Notes under the pieces: generated by a model | Told to the model about the DNA's origin: nothing | The model's input: the letters and a program-made list of their open reading frames with translations, nothing else | The model's database searches: none | In this document: positions 56,588 through 64,000 of the stretch, in pieces | Position numbering within the stretch: position 1 is the stretch's first letter | Layout of the letters: every line of letters starts with the position of its first letter | NCBI RefSeq assembly: GCF_040760005.1 | Contig: NZ_CP099760.1 | Coordinates: forward strand, 4,805,501-4,869,500 | Direction of reading: 5' to 3' | DNA length: 64,000 nt | Source: Pseudomonas sp. stari2 | GTDB taxonomy: Bacteria; Pseudomonadota; Gammaproteobacteria; Pseudomonadales; Pseudomonadaceae | Translations under genes and position numbers: made by a program

Positions 56588-57583
56588 TTAAAGCAGCCCT
56601 TCACTCTCGGGCAATTCGTACTCGGCCAAGGCTTTTGAACCGGTGGGTTTTCCGGGCCTGCTCAATGTCGGCTCTTTCTCCAGGCACTCCACCAGATAGT
56701 CGATGAACACCCGCAGCTTCGGTGGCAGGTAGCGCGTTGGTGAATGCAGCAACCACAATCCGCCATGGTAGGACGCCAGGAATGTCCAGTCCGGCAGAAC
56801 CTGCACGACCAGCCCCTGTTCCAGGGCATAGCGAGCCGTGAAATACGGCAGGCTGCCGATTCCGATGTGCTGCAACACAGCGCCCAGACGCACGCCGGTG
56901 TGATTGGCGGCATACCGGCCACGCACGCCGACCGTCACTGCCTTACTGCCCTTCTTGAATTTCCAGCGCGCATCGCTCGGGGTTTCGCCCAGGTAGATGC
57001 AGCTGTGATTGAGCAAGTCATGGGGATGAGTCGGTGCGCCATGTTCGGCCAGATACTGCGGCGTCGCGCAGAGCAAATGGTCGATGGTCAACAACTGCCG
57101 TCCAACCAACCCCGCCGGCGGCCGCTCAGTGATACGAATCGCCAGATCGACATGATCGTCGATCAGATCCACCTGGCGGTCTTCCAGCAGCAACTCCACA
57201 TCGACCTTCGGATAACGGCGTAGAAATTCCGGCATATGCGGATGAATCACGAAGCGTCCGACCGCTTTCGGCACACTGACCCGCACCAGTCCTTCGGCTT
57301 CGTGGGTGAACTGGCCGCTGATCTCCATCACTGACCTTGCGGCGCTGACCATCTCCTGGCAGCGCTTGAATACCTCTTCACCGCCATCGCTCAAGCGCAA
57401 TTTGCGCGTGGTGCGTTGCAGCAGCCGCGTGGCCAATGCCTTTTCCAGCCGGGAAATACTGCGGCTGACCGCCGAGGGCGACGAACCCAATTGACGAGCG
57501 GCCTCGGAAAAGCTGCCGGTCTCCACGACCTTGACGAAAATCGCCATTTCACCGAGCAACGGCAGAGGAAGATTTATGCTCAC
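56588..57583 (-). CDS. LysR-family transcriptional regulator
   Basis: A 331-residue LysR regulator. The helix-turn-helix is at residues about 20-50 (FSEAARQLGSSPSAVSRSISRLE), followed by a two-lobed substrate-binding domain. It resembles the DsdR/AaeR-like subgroup with an extended C-terminus. It is divergent from the AlaX-like gene, with 90 bases between start codons, so it probably controls the alaX-oxygenase-exporter cassette and itself. Confidence 0.92.
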   Translation of the reverse strand: MSINLPLPLLGEMAIFVKVVETGSFSEAARQLGSSPSAVSRSISRLEKALATRLLQRTTRKLRLSDGGEEVFKRCQEMVSAARSVMEISGQFTHEAEGLVRVSVPKAVGRFVIHPHMPEFLRRYPKVDVELLLEDRQVDLIDDHVDLAIRITERPPAGLVGRQLLTIDHLLCATPQYLAEHGAPTHPHDLLNHSCIYLGETPSDARWKFKKGSKAVTVGVRGRYAANHTGVRLGAVLQHIGIGSLPYFTARYALEQGLVVQVLPDWTFLASYHGGLWLLHSPTRYLPPKLRVFIDYLVECLEKEPTLSRPGKPTGSKALAEYELPESEGLL

Positions 57584-57673
57584 AGCGCAACAGTCCTTTG
57601 ATGTTTGAACGGATTATCACGTTATTGCACGATTCATATAATTAAAAAAGAAACTTTAATAAGGGCATGGAAT

Positions 57674-58300
57674 ATGACGCTTCGCCTCTTTTTCCATAGT
57701 GATGACCTCAAGGCCAATGTGGAAGTCCTCGACTGCACGCCCCACGAGAACGAATTCGCTGTTGTGTTGCGAGCCACGCTTTTTCATCCTCAGGGCGGCG
57801 GCCAGCCCTGCGACACTGGTTGGATCGGCGATAGCCAGGTTCTGCGCGTCGTACAGGATCCAGACCGAATTGTTCACTACGTCAGCCAGCCGGTACCACT
57901 GGGCATGACCCAGATTCGCGTCGATGAAGAACGTCGCCGCTTCAATACCCGCATGCACTCTGCCGGGCATTTGATTGGTCACTTTGTCCAGGCCATGGGC
58001 TGGATGCCGATCAAGGCACACCACTGGCCGGACGAAGGTCGGGTGCAATTCAAGCCAGGGGAATCGGCGCAGGAAGTCGATGCGCATACCGTTCAATACG
58101 GCATCGGGCAATGGATCGAACACGATCTGCCCCGCCTGACGTCCCTGCGCGAAGGCGCGCGGGAAATCGGCTTCGGTGAACTGCCAGCCTACGGTTGCGG
58201 TGGCACCCATGTACGCAGCCTGAAGGATCTGGGCACAGTCACGATCGCGTCCCTTTCGCAGAAGAAAGGCACGTTGTCCGTCCACTACAGCGTGGATTGA
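57674..58300 (+). CDS. AlaX-like alanyl-tRNA editing protein
   Basis: A 208-residue free-standing editing domain related to the AlaRS editing/C-terminal region. The four zinc ligands are present: H95 and H99 (HSAGH) and C175 and H179 (CGGTH). FHPQGGGQPCDTG at residues 37-49 is the substrate-side motif. AlaX proteins hydrolyse mischarged tRNA, usually Ser- or Gly-tRNA(Ala). With an oxygenase and an amino-acid exporter next to it, it may clear tRNA charged with the modified product. The ATG at 57674 follows AAGGGC. Confidence 0.9.
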   Translation: MTLRLFFHSDDLKANVEVLDCTPHENEFAVVLRATLFHPQGGGQPCDTGWIGDSQVLRVVQDPDRIVHYVSQPVPLGMTQIRVDEERRRFNTRMHSAGHLIGHFVQAMGWMPIKAHHWPDEGRVQFKPGESAQEVDAHTVQYGIGQWIEHDLPRLTSLREGAREIGFGELPAYGCGGTHVRSLKDLGTVTIASLSQKKGTLSVHYSVD

Positions 58301-58390
58301 GGATTTCGGGCGCTGCCAGATGCAGCGTCCGACGCCGGGGGAACCGCGCTCGCCGGTTCCGTTGACTACTCGTTAGATGGACCTGAAACC

Positions 58391-59161
58391 ATGATGCTTG
58401 ACGTCGAGCGTCTCGATGAGACGTGCATAAAAAAACTGGCCAACGAAGAAGTCCTCGCCATCCGCGTCAAAGGCTTTTTGCCTGAAGACCAGGCGATCCG
58501 GATTGGCGACAAGATCCTCGAGCCCGGCTTCGAGGGTTATATCAACGCGCCCAGCATTGGCCGCATCGGCATGGCGTTCTATGAGGCGGAAAACCAGCCG
58601 TTGCTGATCGAGGATTACTTCGAACGCGCCACCAGCAACATCGCCGAACTGCGCAACCGCTGCGCACCCTACTCGTCGCCGGTCGACACCCTGCGCTGCA
58701 TGCTCGACGAATCCTGGCCGGCGGGTGCCCATCTGGAAAACCTCTACGGTCGCAAGATGTATGTCGGTCTGTCACGGGTGGTCAAACCCGGCGTCTGCTT
58801 CCTGGCCCACCACGACATCTTCGCCAAGGACGCGCCGGAGAGTTTCCAGGCTCACAGCCTGGAGGCGCAATTCGCCTGCAACGTCTATCTGAACATGCCG
58901 ACCGAGGGTGGCGCGTTGCAGATGTGGGAAGACGACATTTCACCGGACCGGTTCGACGAGATGCGCGGCGACAGCTACGGCATCGATCCGGCGCTGCTCG
59001 GCCCGCCAGCCCTCGAAGTACGCCCGGAACCGGGGGATTTCATCATGTTCAATTCGCGTCGTATGCACTCGGTAACGCCGGGTGTGGCCGATCCGCGCTT
59101 GAGCCTTTCGTTTTTTGTCGGCTATCGCGGCAACGCTTCACCCCTGACTTTCTGGAGCTGA
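58391..59161 (+). CDS. 2OG-Fe(II) oxygenase
   Basis: A 256-residue non-heme iron dioxygenase. The iron facial triad is H140-x-D142 (in AHHDIF) and H226 (RMHSVTPG), and R236 (PRLSLSFF) is placed to bind 2-oxoglutarate. The Asp is kept, which points to a hydroxylase and not a halogenase (halogenases have Gly or Ala there). The genes on either side are an AlaX editor and a LysE exporter, so a free amino acid is a plausible substrate. That assignment is inference. Start ATG 58391 or the following ATG; the Shine-Dalgarno is weak. Confidence 0.88.
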   Translation: MMLDVERLDETCIKKLANEEVLAIRVKGFLPEDQAIRIGDKILEPGFEGYINAPSIGRIGMAFYEAENQPLLIEDYFERATSNIAELRNRCAPYSSPVDTLRCMLDESWPAGAHLENLYGRKMYVGLSRVVKPGVCFLAHHDIFAKDAPESFQAHSLEAQFACNVYLNMPTEGGALQMWEDDISPDRFDEMRGDSYGIDPALLGPPALEVRPEPGDFIMFNSRRMHSVTPGVADPRLSLSFFVGYRGNASPLTFWS

Positions 59162-59162
59162 A

Positions 59163-59801
59163 ATGACATCGAATTACCTGGGCGAGTTTCTGGCGCTGGC
59201 CACCATCCACTTTCTGGCCGTGGTTGCTCCCGGCCCGGACTTTGCCGTGACCATCCGCCAGAGTGTGCGATTCGGTCGACTGGTCGGCATCTGCACGGCA
59301 CTGGGCATCGGCGCGGGGATTTCCGTACACGTGCTGTACACCCTGCTGGGCGTCGGTGCCTTGATGCACACCACGCCCTGGCTACTGACAGTGGCCAAGG
59401 TCGTGGGCGGCGCCTACATCTTTTACCTGGGCATCAGCCTGATCCGCAGCAAACCCAAGACAACGCTGGAAGGTGAAAAGACCAGCGACGAGCCACTGGT
59501 CGAACAATCGCTGTTCAAGGCGTTTACCACCGGTTTCCTGACCAACGCCACCAATCCCAAGGCCACGCTGTTTTTCCTGGCGATCTTCACCACGATCATC
59601 AGCGCCAGCACGCCGCTGGAAATTCAGGCCCTGTACGGACTGTGGATGTGCGGAGTCAATGCATTGTGGTTTGTGATCGTTGCGCTGTTCTTTTCAAGCA
59701 GCAAAGTGCGGCTGCTGTTCATGCGCATGGGGCACTGGTTCGAGCGCAGCATGGGGGTGATTTTGATCCTGTTTGCCGGGCGACTGGTGCTGTCGATGTA
59801 A
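59163..59801 (+). CDS. LysE/RhtB-family amino acid exporter
   Basis: A 212-residue inner-membrane exporter with six predicted helices. The family motif is VVAPGPDFAVTIRQSVRFG at residues 20-38, and FLTNATNPKATLFFLAIF is also typical. Members export amino acids or homoserine lactones. The ATG lies two bases after the oxygenase stop, so the two are translationally coupled and the exporter probably carries the oxygenase product. Confidence 0.93.
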   Translation: MTSNYLGEFLALATIHFLAVVAPGPDFAVTIRQSVRFGRLVGICTALGIGAGISVHVLYTLLGVGALMHTTPWLLTVAKVVGGAYIFYLGISLIRSKPKTTLEGEKTSDEPLVEQSLFKAFTTGFLTNATNPKATLFFLAIFTTIISASTPLEIQALYGLWMCGVNALWFVIVALFFSSSKVRLLFMRMGHWFERSMGVILILFAGRLVLSM

Positions 59802-59816
59802 GCATGCGGATCGGAG

Positions 59817-59849
59817 AAGCCCGGCCCAGACAGATTGGACGGGCTTTTT
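59817..59849 (+). terminator. Terminator after the LysE exporter
   Basis: AAGCCCG (59817-59823) and CGGGCTT (59840-59846) with a T tract on the plus strand. Confidence 0.75.
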
Positions 59850-59996
59850 CGATTCTGCGCCGCTTTTGCGTTTCTGTGCGACGCGTCCCACTTCGGGGGC
59901 TCCCCTATCGCTTGCTTGTGGTGTTAGTTTGCGAAACCGTCTGACGCATCGATCAGACACTTCCTACTCACTGCCTGCAAAGGAATGCCCTTAGCA

Positions 59997-61736
59997 ATGG
60001 ACTTTTCACTCAAGCAACTGGCCGCATCAACCCTGATTCTGGCCAGCCTTTCGTCCGTGACACTGCCCGCCCACGCCAACATCACACCGCAGCAAAGCGC
60101 GACCATCCTCAAGACATTCAGCGATGCAAAGGTCAGTGATTTCCGTCAGTTCCTCGGCGAAGTGGCCAAGAGCGACCTGAGCAAGACCGACGACCTGCGC
60201 CCGTCCATCAGTGCGTTTCTCGACAACAAGACACTGACCGCTGAACAGCAAAACGAGATCTATCGCCTGCTGGGCCTCTACACCCGGGCGAAATACGGCA
60301 AGGCCGCTCTCGAAACCCTGCGCGAACTGGTCGAGATCCCGACTGATCGCAAAGAGGGTGTCGCCCAGCACGAGAATCCTGAATTCATCAAGATCGCCGC
60401 CAAGATCAAGGACCTGGCCGAGTCCTTTGGTTTGAACTACCGAAACGTCGACAACCGCGTTTACGAAATCTCCCTCGACGGCAGCGGCAAGGAAGTCGTG
60501 GGCATTCACGCGCACGCCGACGTGGTGCCAGTGACACCGGAAAACTGGGTGCTGAAGGACGGTACCAAACTCGACCCGTTCAAGGTCACATTGATCGGCG
60601 ACCGCATGTATGGCCGTGGCACCGAGGACGACAAGAACGGGATCGTGGTGACGCTGTATGCCATGAAGGTAATCAAGGAAGAAAAGCTGCCGCTGGCCCG
60701 CAATTTCAAACTACTGGTGGACACCACCGAAGAAACCACCGGCGACGCGATTCCTTACTACTTCGAGCGCAACCCGACGCCGGAGTACAACCTGGCGCTG
60801 GATGGCGGCTACCCGGTTGTGATCGCCGAGAAAGGCTACGGCACGGTCATGGCCAAATTTGCCAAGCGCAAGGCCGAGGGCAAAGGTGCGGAACTGATCT
60901 CGATGACCGGCGGCATGGCGACCAACCAGATTCCATCGGTTTCGCTCGTCACTCTGGTGACAGACAAGCCTGCCGAGCTGGCCGCCAGTCTGCAAAAGGC
61001 CGGTAACGAATACGCCAAACAACATGGCGGCGACTTCGAAGTGAATGCCAAGGTCGATGGCAAGGACGTGAAACTCAGCGTTACCGGCGTTTCCGCGCAC
61101 TCTTCAGAGCCTGAGTCCGGCGTCAACCCGGTCGCCCGCATGCTGGACTTCATCCACAGTGTGGATGGCAAGATCGCGCTCAAACACAACCACATCACCG
61201 ATGCCGCCCGTTACGCCGCCGACAACTGGGGCCTGGACTACAAGGGTGGCAAGCTGGGCGTCGGTTTCGCCGATGACTTCATGGGCCCGCTGACCACCTC
61301 GCTGACCTATGTCGGGATGGATGACAAAACCTTCAAACTCGCGGTCAACCTGCGTGTGCCGAAGGGCAAGTCGCCGCAAGTGCTCAAAACCGAAATCGCC
61401 GACAAACTGGCGGCCTGGAGCAAGAAAACCCACGTCGCGGTCAACTTCGATTACTCGATCGCCGAGCCGATGTACCGCAACCCTGAAGGCGAATGGGTCA
61501 AGGCGCTACTGGCCGTGTCCACCGAAAACCTGGGCATGAAACACGAGTTCGGCACCTCTGCCGGCGCCACCTCGGTGCATGAGCTGCCCAACGGTGTGCA
61601 ATTCGGTCTGGCCCGACCTGAGGTCAAATACACCGGTCACACAGACGGCGAGTTCAAGACCGTTGACCAGTTCCTGCTGGACCTGCAGATCGTTACTGAA
61701 ATGATGGGCCGCATCGGGCAACTGCCGAAGCTCTGA
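59997..61736 (+). CDS. M20-family metallopeptidase, exported
   Basis: A 579-residue dipeptidase-like zinc peptidase. A Sec signal peptide is visible (residues 1-27, ending PAHA). Metal motifs follow: GIHAHADVVPV (His, Asp), EDDKNGIV (bridging Asp), the catalytic Glu pair in TTEETTGDA and a late GATSVHELPNG His. The protein is periplasmic, probably acting on dipeptides or small acylated amino acids. ATG 59997 is preferred; an ATG at 59985 sits too close to AAGGA. Confidence 0.88.
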   Translation: MDFSLKQLAASTLILASLSSVTLPAHANITPQQSATILKTFSDAKVSDFRQFLGEVAKSDLSKTDDLRPSISAFLDNKTLTAEQQNEIYRLLGLYTRAKYGKAALETLRELVEIPTDRKEGVAQHENPEFIKIAAKIKDLAESFGLNYRNVDNRVYEISLDGSGKEVVGIHAHADVVPVTPENWVLKDGTKLDPFKVTLIGDRMYGRGTEDDKNGIVVTLYAMKVIKEEKLPLARNFKLLVDTTEETTGDAIPYYFERNPTPEYNLALDGGYPVVIAEKGYGTVMAKFAKRKAEGKGAELISMTGGMATNQIPSVSLVTLVTDKPAELAASLQKAGNEYAKQHGGDFEVNAKVDGKDVKLSVTGVSAHSSEPESGVNPVARMLDFIHSVDGKIALKHNHITDAARYAADNWGLDYKGGKLGVGFADDFMGPLTTSLTYVGMDDKTFKLAVNLRVPKGKSPQVLKTEIADKLAAWSKKTHVAVNFDYSIAEPMYRNPEGEWVKALLAVSTENLGMKHEFGTSAGATSVHELPNGVQFGLARPEVKYTGHTDGEFKTVDQFLLDLQIVTEMMGRIGQLPKL

Positions 61737-61769
61737 TCGCGACACTGGCCCACCACCTTGGCGGGCCAA

Positions 61770-61798
61770 CAAAAAAAGGACCGTGAGGTCCTTTTTTG
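61770..61798 (+). terminator. Terminator after the M20 peptidase
   Basis: AAAAAAGGACC, loop GTGA, GGTCCTTTTTT. Confidence 0.9.
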
Positions 61799-61822
61799 TT
61801 GCGCGACAAATAACGCACAAAC

Positions 61823-61855
61823 AAAAACGCCGCTCATCACTGAGCGGCGTTTTTG
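61823..61855 (-). terminator. Terminator of the tRNA-Glu/tRNA-Gly cluster
   Basis: AAAAACGCCGCTC, loop ATCACT, GAGCGGCGTTTTT. It is placed to end the minus-strand tRNA transcript. A decayed copy is at 62037-62069. Confidence 0.88.
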
Positions 61856-61862
61856 TTGAATA

Positions 61863-61938
<76 letters not shown>

Positions 61939-61940
61939 AA

Positions 61941-62016
61941 TGGCGTCCCCTAGGGGACTCGAACCCCTGTTACCGCCGTGAAAGGGCGGTGTCCTAGGCC
62001 ACTAGACGAAGGGGAC
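61941..62016 (-). tRNA. tRNA-Glu (TTC), copy 1
   Basis: Seventy-six bases with encoded CCA. The acceptor is GTCCCCT and the anticodon loop contains TTC (CTTTCAC). Confidence 0.97.
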
Positions 62017-62036
62017 AGGCTACAACTTTCACTAAT

Positions 62037-62069
62037 AAAAACGCCGCTCATTGCGGAGCGGCGCTTCTT
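62037..62069 (-). repeat. Decayed copy of the tRNA-cluster terminator
   Basis: AAAAACGCCGCTC and GAGCGGCG match the terminator at 61823-61855, but the downstream half reads CTTCTT in place of a T run. The stem is kept while the tract is lost on one side. It marks the boundary of a duplicated tRNA unit. Confidence 0.75.
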
Positions 62070-62074
62070 GAATT

Positions 62075-62150
<76 letters not shown>

Positions 62151-62153
62151 AAA

Positions 62154-62229
62154 TGGCGTCCCCTAGGGGACTCGAACCCCTGTTACCGCCGTGAAAGGGC
62201 GGTGTCCTAGGCCACTAGACGAAGGGGAC
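62154..62229 (-). tRNA. tRNA-Glu (TTC), copy 2
   Basis: Identical to copy 1, anticodon TTC, encoded CCA. Confidence 0.97.
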
Positions 62230-62333
62230 ACGCTACCCGGAACACATGGTGTGTGTTTCGGTGCCCAGATCCGCATCCGAAGACTTGGTTCTGGATTCAC
62301 TCAGCACCGCCCGAAGGCACTGCCGTTTAAAAT

Positions 62334-62409
<76 letters not shown>

Positions 62410-62411
62410 AT

Positions 62412-62487
62412 TGGCGTCCCCTAGGGGACTCGAACCCCTGTTACCGCCGTGAAAGGGCGGTGTCCTAGGCCACTAGACGAAGGGGAC
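62412..62487 (-). tRNA. tRNA-Glu (TTC), copy 3
   Basis: Identical to the other copies. It is the first tRNA after the promoter at 62549-62577. Confidence 0.97.
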
Positions 62488-62548
62488 ACACTACAACATT
62501 CACTCCCTGCCGCGTTTCGCTGTGTGCTTTACGCTGCAAGTGGCGCGC

Positions 62549-62577
62549 ATTCTATGGATGGATTGGAAGGTCGTCAA
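62549..62577 (-). promoter_or_regulatory. Promoter of the tRNA cluster
   Basis: -35 TTGACG (62572-62577), a 17-base spacer and -10 TAGAAT (62549-62554), followed by a GC-rich discriminator (GCGCGCC) typical of stringently controlled stable-RNA promoters. In the rest of 62578-62862 I see only a possible -10 (TATAGT, 62690-62695) for the gene at 62863. Confidence 0.75.
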
Positions 62578-62862
62578 CCCCCTGATATAAATTTATTTAA
62601 ATCAATGACTTCGCCCTGCTTTACGCGCCGATTCGGACTTTTCCGTCGCCCGACGATTGACGCCTATATTCCGACACTCGCCAAGGCGCTATAGTCCACG
62701 GCACAGGTGATGGCAATCTGTACCCCAAGGGCCAGCATTTATATAAGCAGGCTTGCGGCCGATACAGATGAAGCTTCGCTGATCCAACCCGTCGAGCGGC
62801 GCTAGGCTCCTATATGCCGAGCTACTACACTCGCACGCGAACCCTATAAAGAGGTCTTACCG

Positions 62863-63633
62863 GTGACACCACTCATGATCACCCTGCTAGTCATAGCCGG
62901 GATCGCAATCTTGATCGCCATTGGCTACATGAACCATGTGGTGGAAAACACCAAACTGGAGAAGGCCCGCACCAAGGTCGAACTCAACGACCGCCTGCGC
63001 CGTTGCGGCGAACTGACCGAAACCTTCCCCGGCCAGTTCATGACCCCTGCCCTCAAGCTGCTGATGACCCGCCTGGAACTGAACGTCTGCCAGCGTCTGC
63101 TGAATCTGGAAAAAACCAGTGCCACCACCAAGGCCCGCATCACCGAACTGAGCACCCTCGTCGCCCAGGGCGAATCGATCCCGGTCAACAATCCGCCAGC
63201 CCCGATACAGACCGAAGCCAAGGCCAAAGACGTCCGCTTCCTCCTCGAAGCCCTCCACGGCCAGATCACCCGCGCCGCCCAGGACGGTTTCCTGCCACCG
63301 AACGAAGCCAAGCACTGGATTCGCGAAGTACGCCATATTCTGGTGTTGCTGCACATCGAGTTCTTCAACAACCTCGGCCAGCACGCCCTGCAACAAAACC
63401 AGCCAGGCCAGGCCCGTCTCGCGTTTGAACGCGGCGTGCAATACCTGCGCAAACAGCAGGACCCGCAGATCTACGCCGAACAACTCCAATACCTGGAAAA
63501 ACTCCTGGCCCGCGCCAACGCCCAGGTCATGGACAAGATCGCTCCGGTCGAAGGCGAAGAAAACCAGCTGACTGCCGGCCTCAAGGATGTCGAGGCAGAT
63601 GCGGACTGGAAAAAGAAAGTGATTTACGACTGA
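62863..63633 (+). CDS. Membrane-anchored conserved hypothetical protein
   Basis: A 256-residue protein with a single N-terminal membrane helix (residues 4-24, ITLLVIAGIAILIAIGY) and a largely helical, charged cytoplasmic part. A TPR-like stretch is suggested by QPGQARLAFERGVQYLRKQ. It is conserved beside the Gly/Glu tRNA genes in pseudomonads. The function is unknown. The GTG at 62863 has AGAGG 8 bases upstream; an ATG at 62875 is possible. Confidence 0.85.
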   Translation: MTPLMITLLVIAGIAILIAIGYMNHVVENTKLEKARTKVELNDRLRRCGELTETFPGQFMTPALKLLMTRLELNVCQRLLNLEKTSATTKARITELSTLVAQGESIPVNNPPAPIQTEAKAKDVRFLLEALHGQITRAAQDGFLPPNEAKHWIREVRHILVLLHIEFFNNLGQHALQQNQPGQARLAFERGVQYLRKQQDPQIYAEQLQYLEKLLARANAQVMDKIAPVEGEENQLTAGLKDVEADADWKKKVIYD

Positions 63634-63649
63634 GTGTAGTCAGAGAGAG

Positions 63650-63673
63650 AAGCCACCGAGAGGTGGCTTTTTT
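63650..63673 (+). terminator. Terminator after the hypothetical gene
   Basis: AAGCCACC, short loop, GGTGGCTT followed by TTTTA. Confidence 0.85.
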
Positions 63674-63700
63674 ATTGGCTTCAAAGCAGAAGATCAAAAG

Positions 63701-63738
63701 CCCCCCTCACCCTAACCCTCTCCCTAAGGGAGAGGGGA
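63701..63738. repeat. Pseudomonas CCCTCTCCC/GGGAGAGGG intergenic repeat
   Basis: CCCTCACCCTAACCCTCTCC leads into an inverted repeat with GGGAGAGG. It is a fuller copy of the element at 10529-10548 and belongs to the common intergenic repeats of fluorescent pseudomonads. Confidence 0.7.
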
Positions 63739-63796
63739 CTGACCGAGTTGTTTGGGAGAGGTACGCCGACGTGAAATACCGAGTTGAACTCGGGTT

Positions 63797-64000
63797 TTAA
63801 AACGTGTGCAACTCGACTCCTGCTGCTGCACCTTCTTCTGCTTCTTCTGCTTCTTCTGCTTCCTCTGCCCTTCTGCCCTTCTGCCCTGGCTTAGGCTTTG
63901 GCTCTACACCACTCAACACGATGAGCGTTAGCTCGAGTACCGCTTTTGACGTACCGGCCCCATCGGAAGGCTGAGTGGAGGGATTTATCCGGGGGTGGGC
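63797..64000 (-). other. Open frame entering from the right edge, with a 9-base tandem repeat
   Basis: A minus-strand frame of 67 codons is open to the window edge and ends in TAA at 63797. It includes VLELTLIVLSGVEPKPKPGQ and a run of three to four Ala-Glu-Glu units from a tandem CTTCTTCTG repeat (63829-63865), next to an 8-base CCCTTCTG repeat. It could be the tail of a small gene or simply repeat-rich intergenic DNA. No family was recognised. Confidence 0.3.

Overview
The window is a stretch of chromosome from a Pseudomonas of the fluorescens group. Three things support this: high GC with a typical pseudomonad codon style; the gene block tatD-pilZ-holB-tmk-mltG-pabC-fabF-acpP-fabG-fabD-plsX-rpmF-yceD / maf-sppA-gph-rluC / rne in the order known from P. 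aeruginosa PA2959-PA2976; and murB-ptp-kdsB-trm112-lpxK-exbD-exbB-comEC (PA2977-PA2984 order) after it. No prophage, insertion sequence or CRISPR array was seen.

Layout. (1) 1-17,100 is a sugar-catabolism island, almost all on the minus strand. dgoK-dgoA-dgoD (dgoD runs off the left edge), a sugar ABC transporter (araFGH type), an SDR sugar 1-dehydrogenase, an SMP-30 lactonase and a GntR/FCD regulator together make a complete oxidative galactose route: uptake, dehydrogenation, lactone opening, dehydration, kinase, aldolase. Set inside it are a GNAT acetyltransferase, an HD phosphohydrolase, an MFS transporter and two small proteins. A four-gene set (PfkB kinase, NCS1 permease, ADP-ribosylglycohydrolase, GntR/UTRA) also sits here and matches the logic of E. 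coli yegTUVW. (2) 17,100-20,490 holds DUF1285, a DUF4823 lipoprotein, moaA, a TetR regulator and the small RNA rgsA. (3) 20,490-34,030 is the core fatty-acid, nucleotide and ribosome block. (4) 34,030-37,985 is rne with a leader of about 635 nt. (5) 38,000-42,370 is a molybdenum hydroxylase operon (2Fe-2S subunit, Mo subunit, XdhC, MocA-like). (6) 42,540-50,170 holds cell-wall and LPS genes, exbB/exbD, comEC (apparent frameshift) and DUF2062. (7) 50,180-56,530 holds an ABC-2 exporter, a GST, a transglutaminase-like protein, fadE and a small conserved protein. (8) 56,580-59,850 is a LysR regulator divergent from an AlaX-like tRNA editing protein, a 2OG-Fe(II) oxygenase and a LysE-type exporter. 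(9) 59,990-64,000 holds an M20 peptidase, three tandem tRNA-Glu/tRNA-Gly pairs, a membrane-anchored hypothetical protein and a repeat-rich right edge.

Most notable: the AlaX / 2OG-oxygenase / LysE cassette, which reads like a pathway that makes, proofreads against and exports a modified amino acid; the yeg-like nucleoside cassette; and two promoters (dgoK and the SDR) that share operator, -35, -10 and ribosome binding site, where the SDR copy drives a 50-codon leader ORF that spans an intrinsic terminator.
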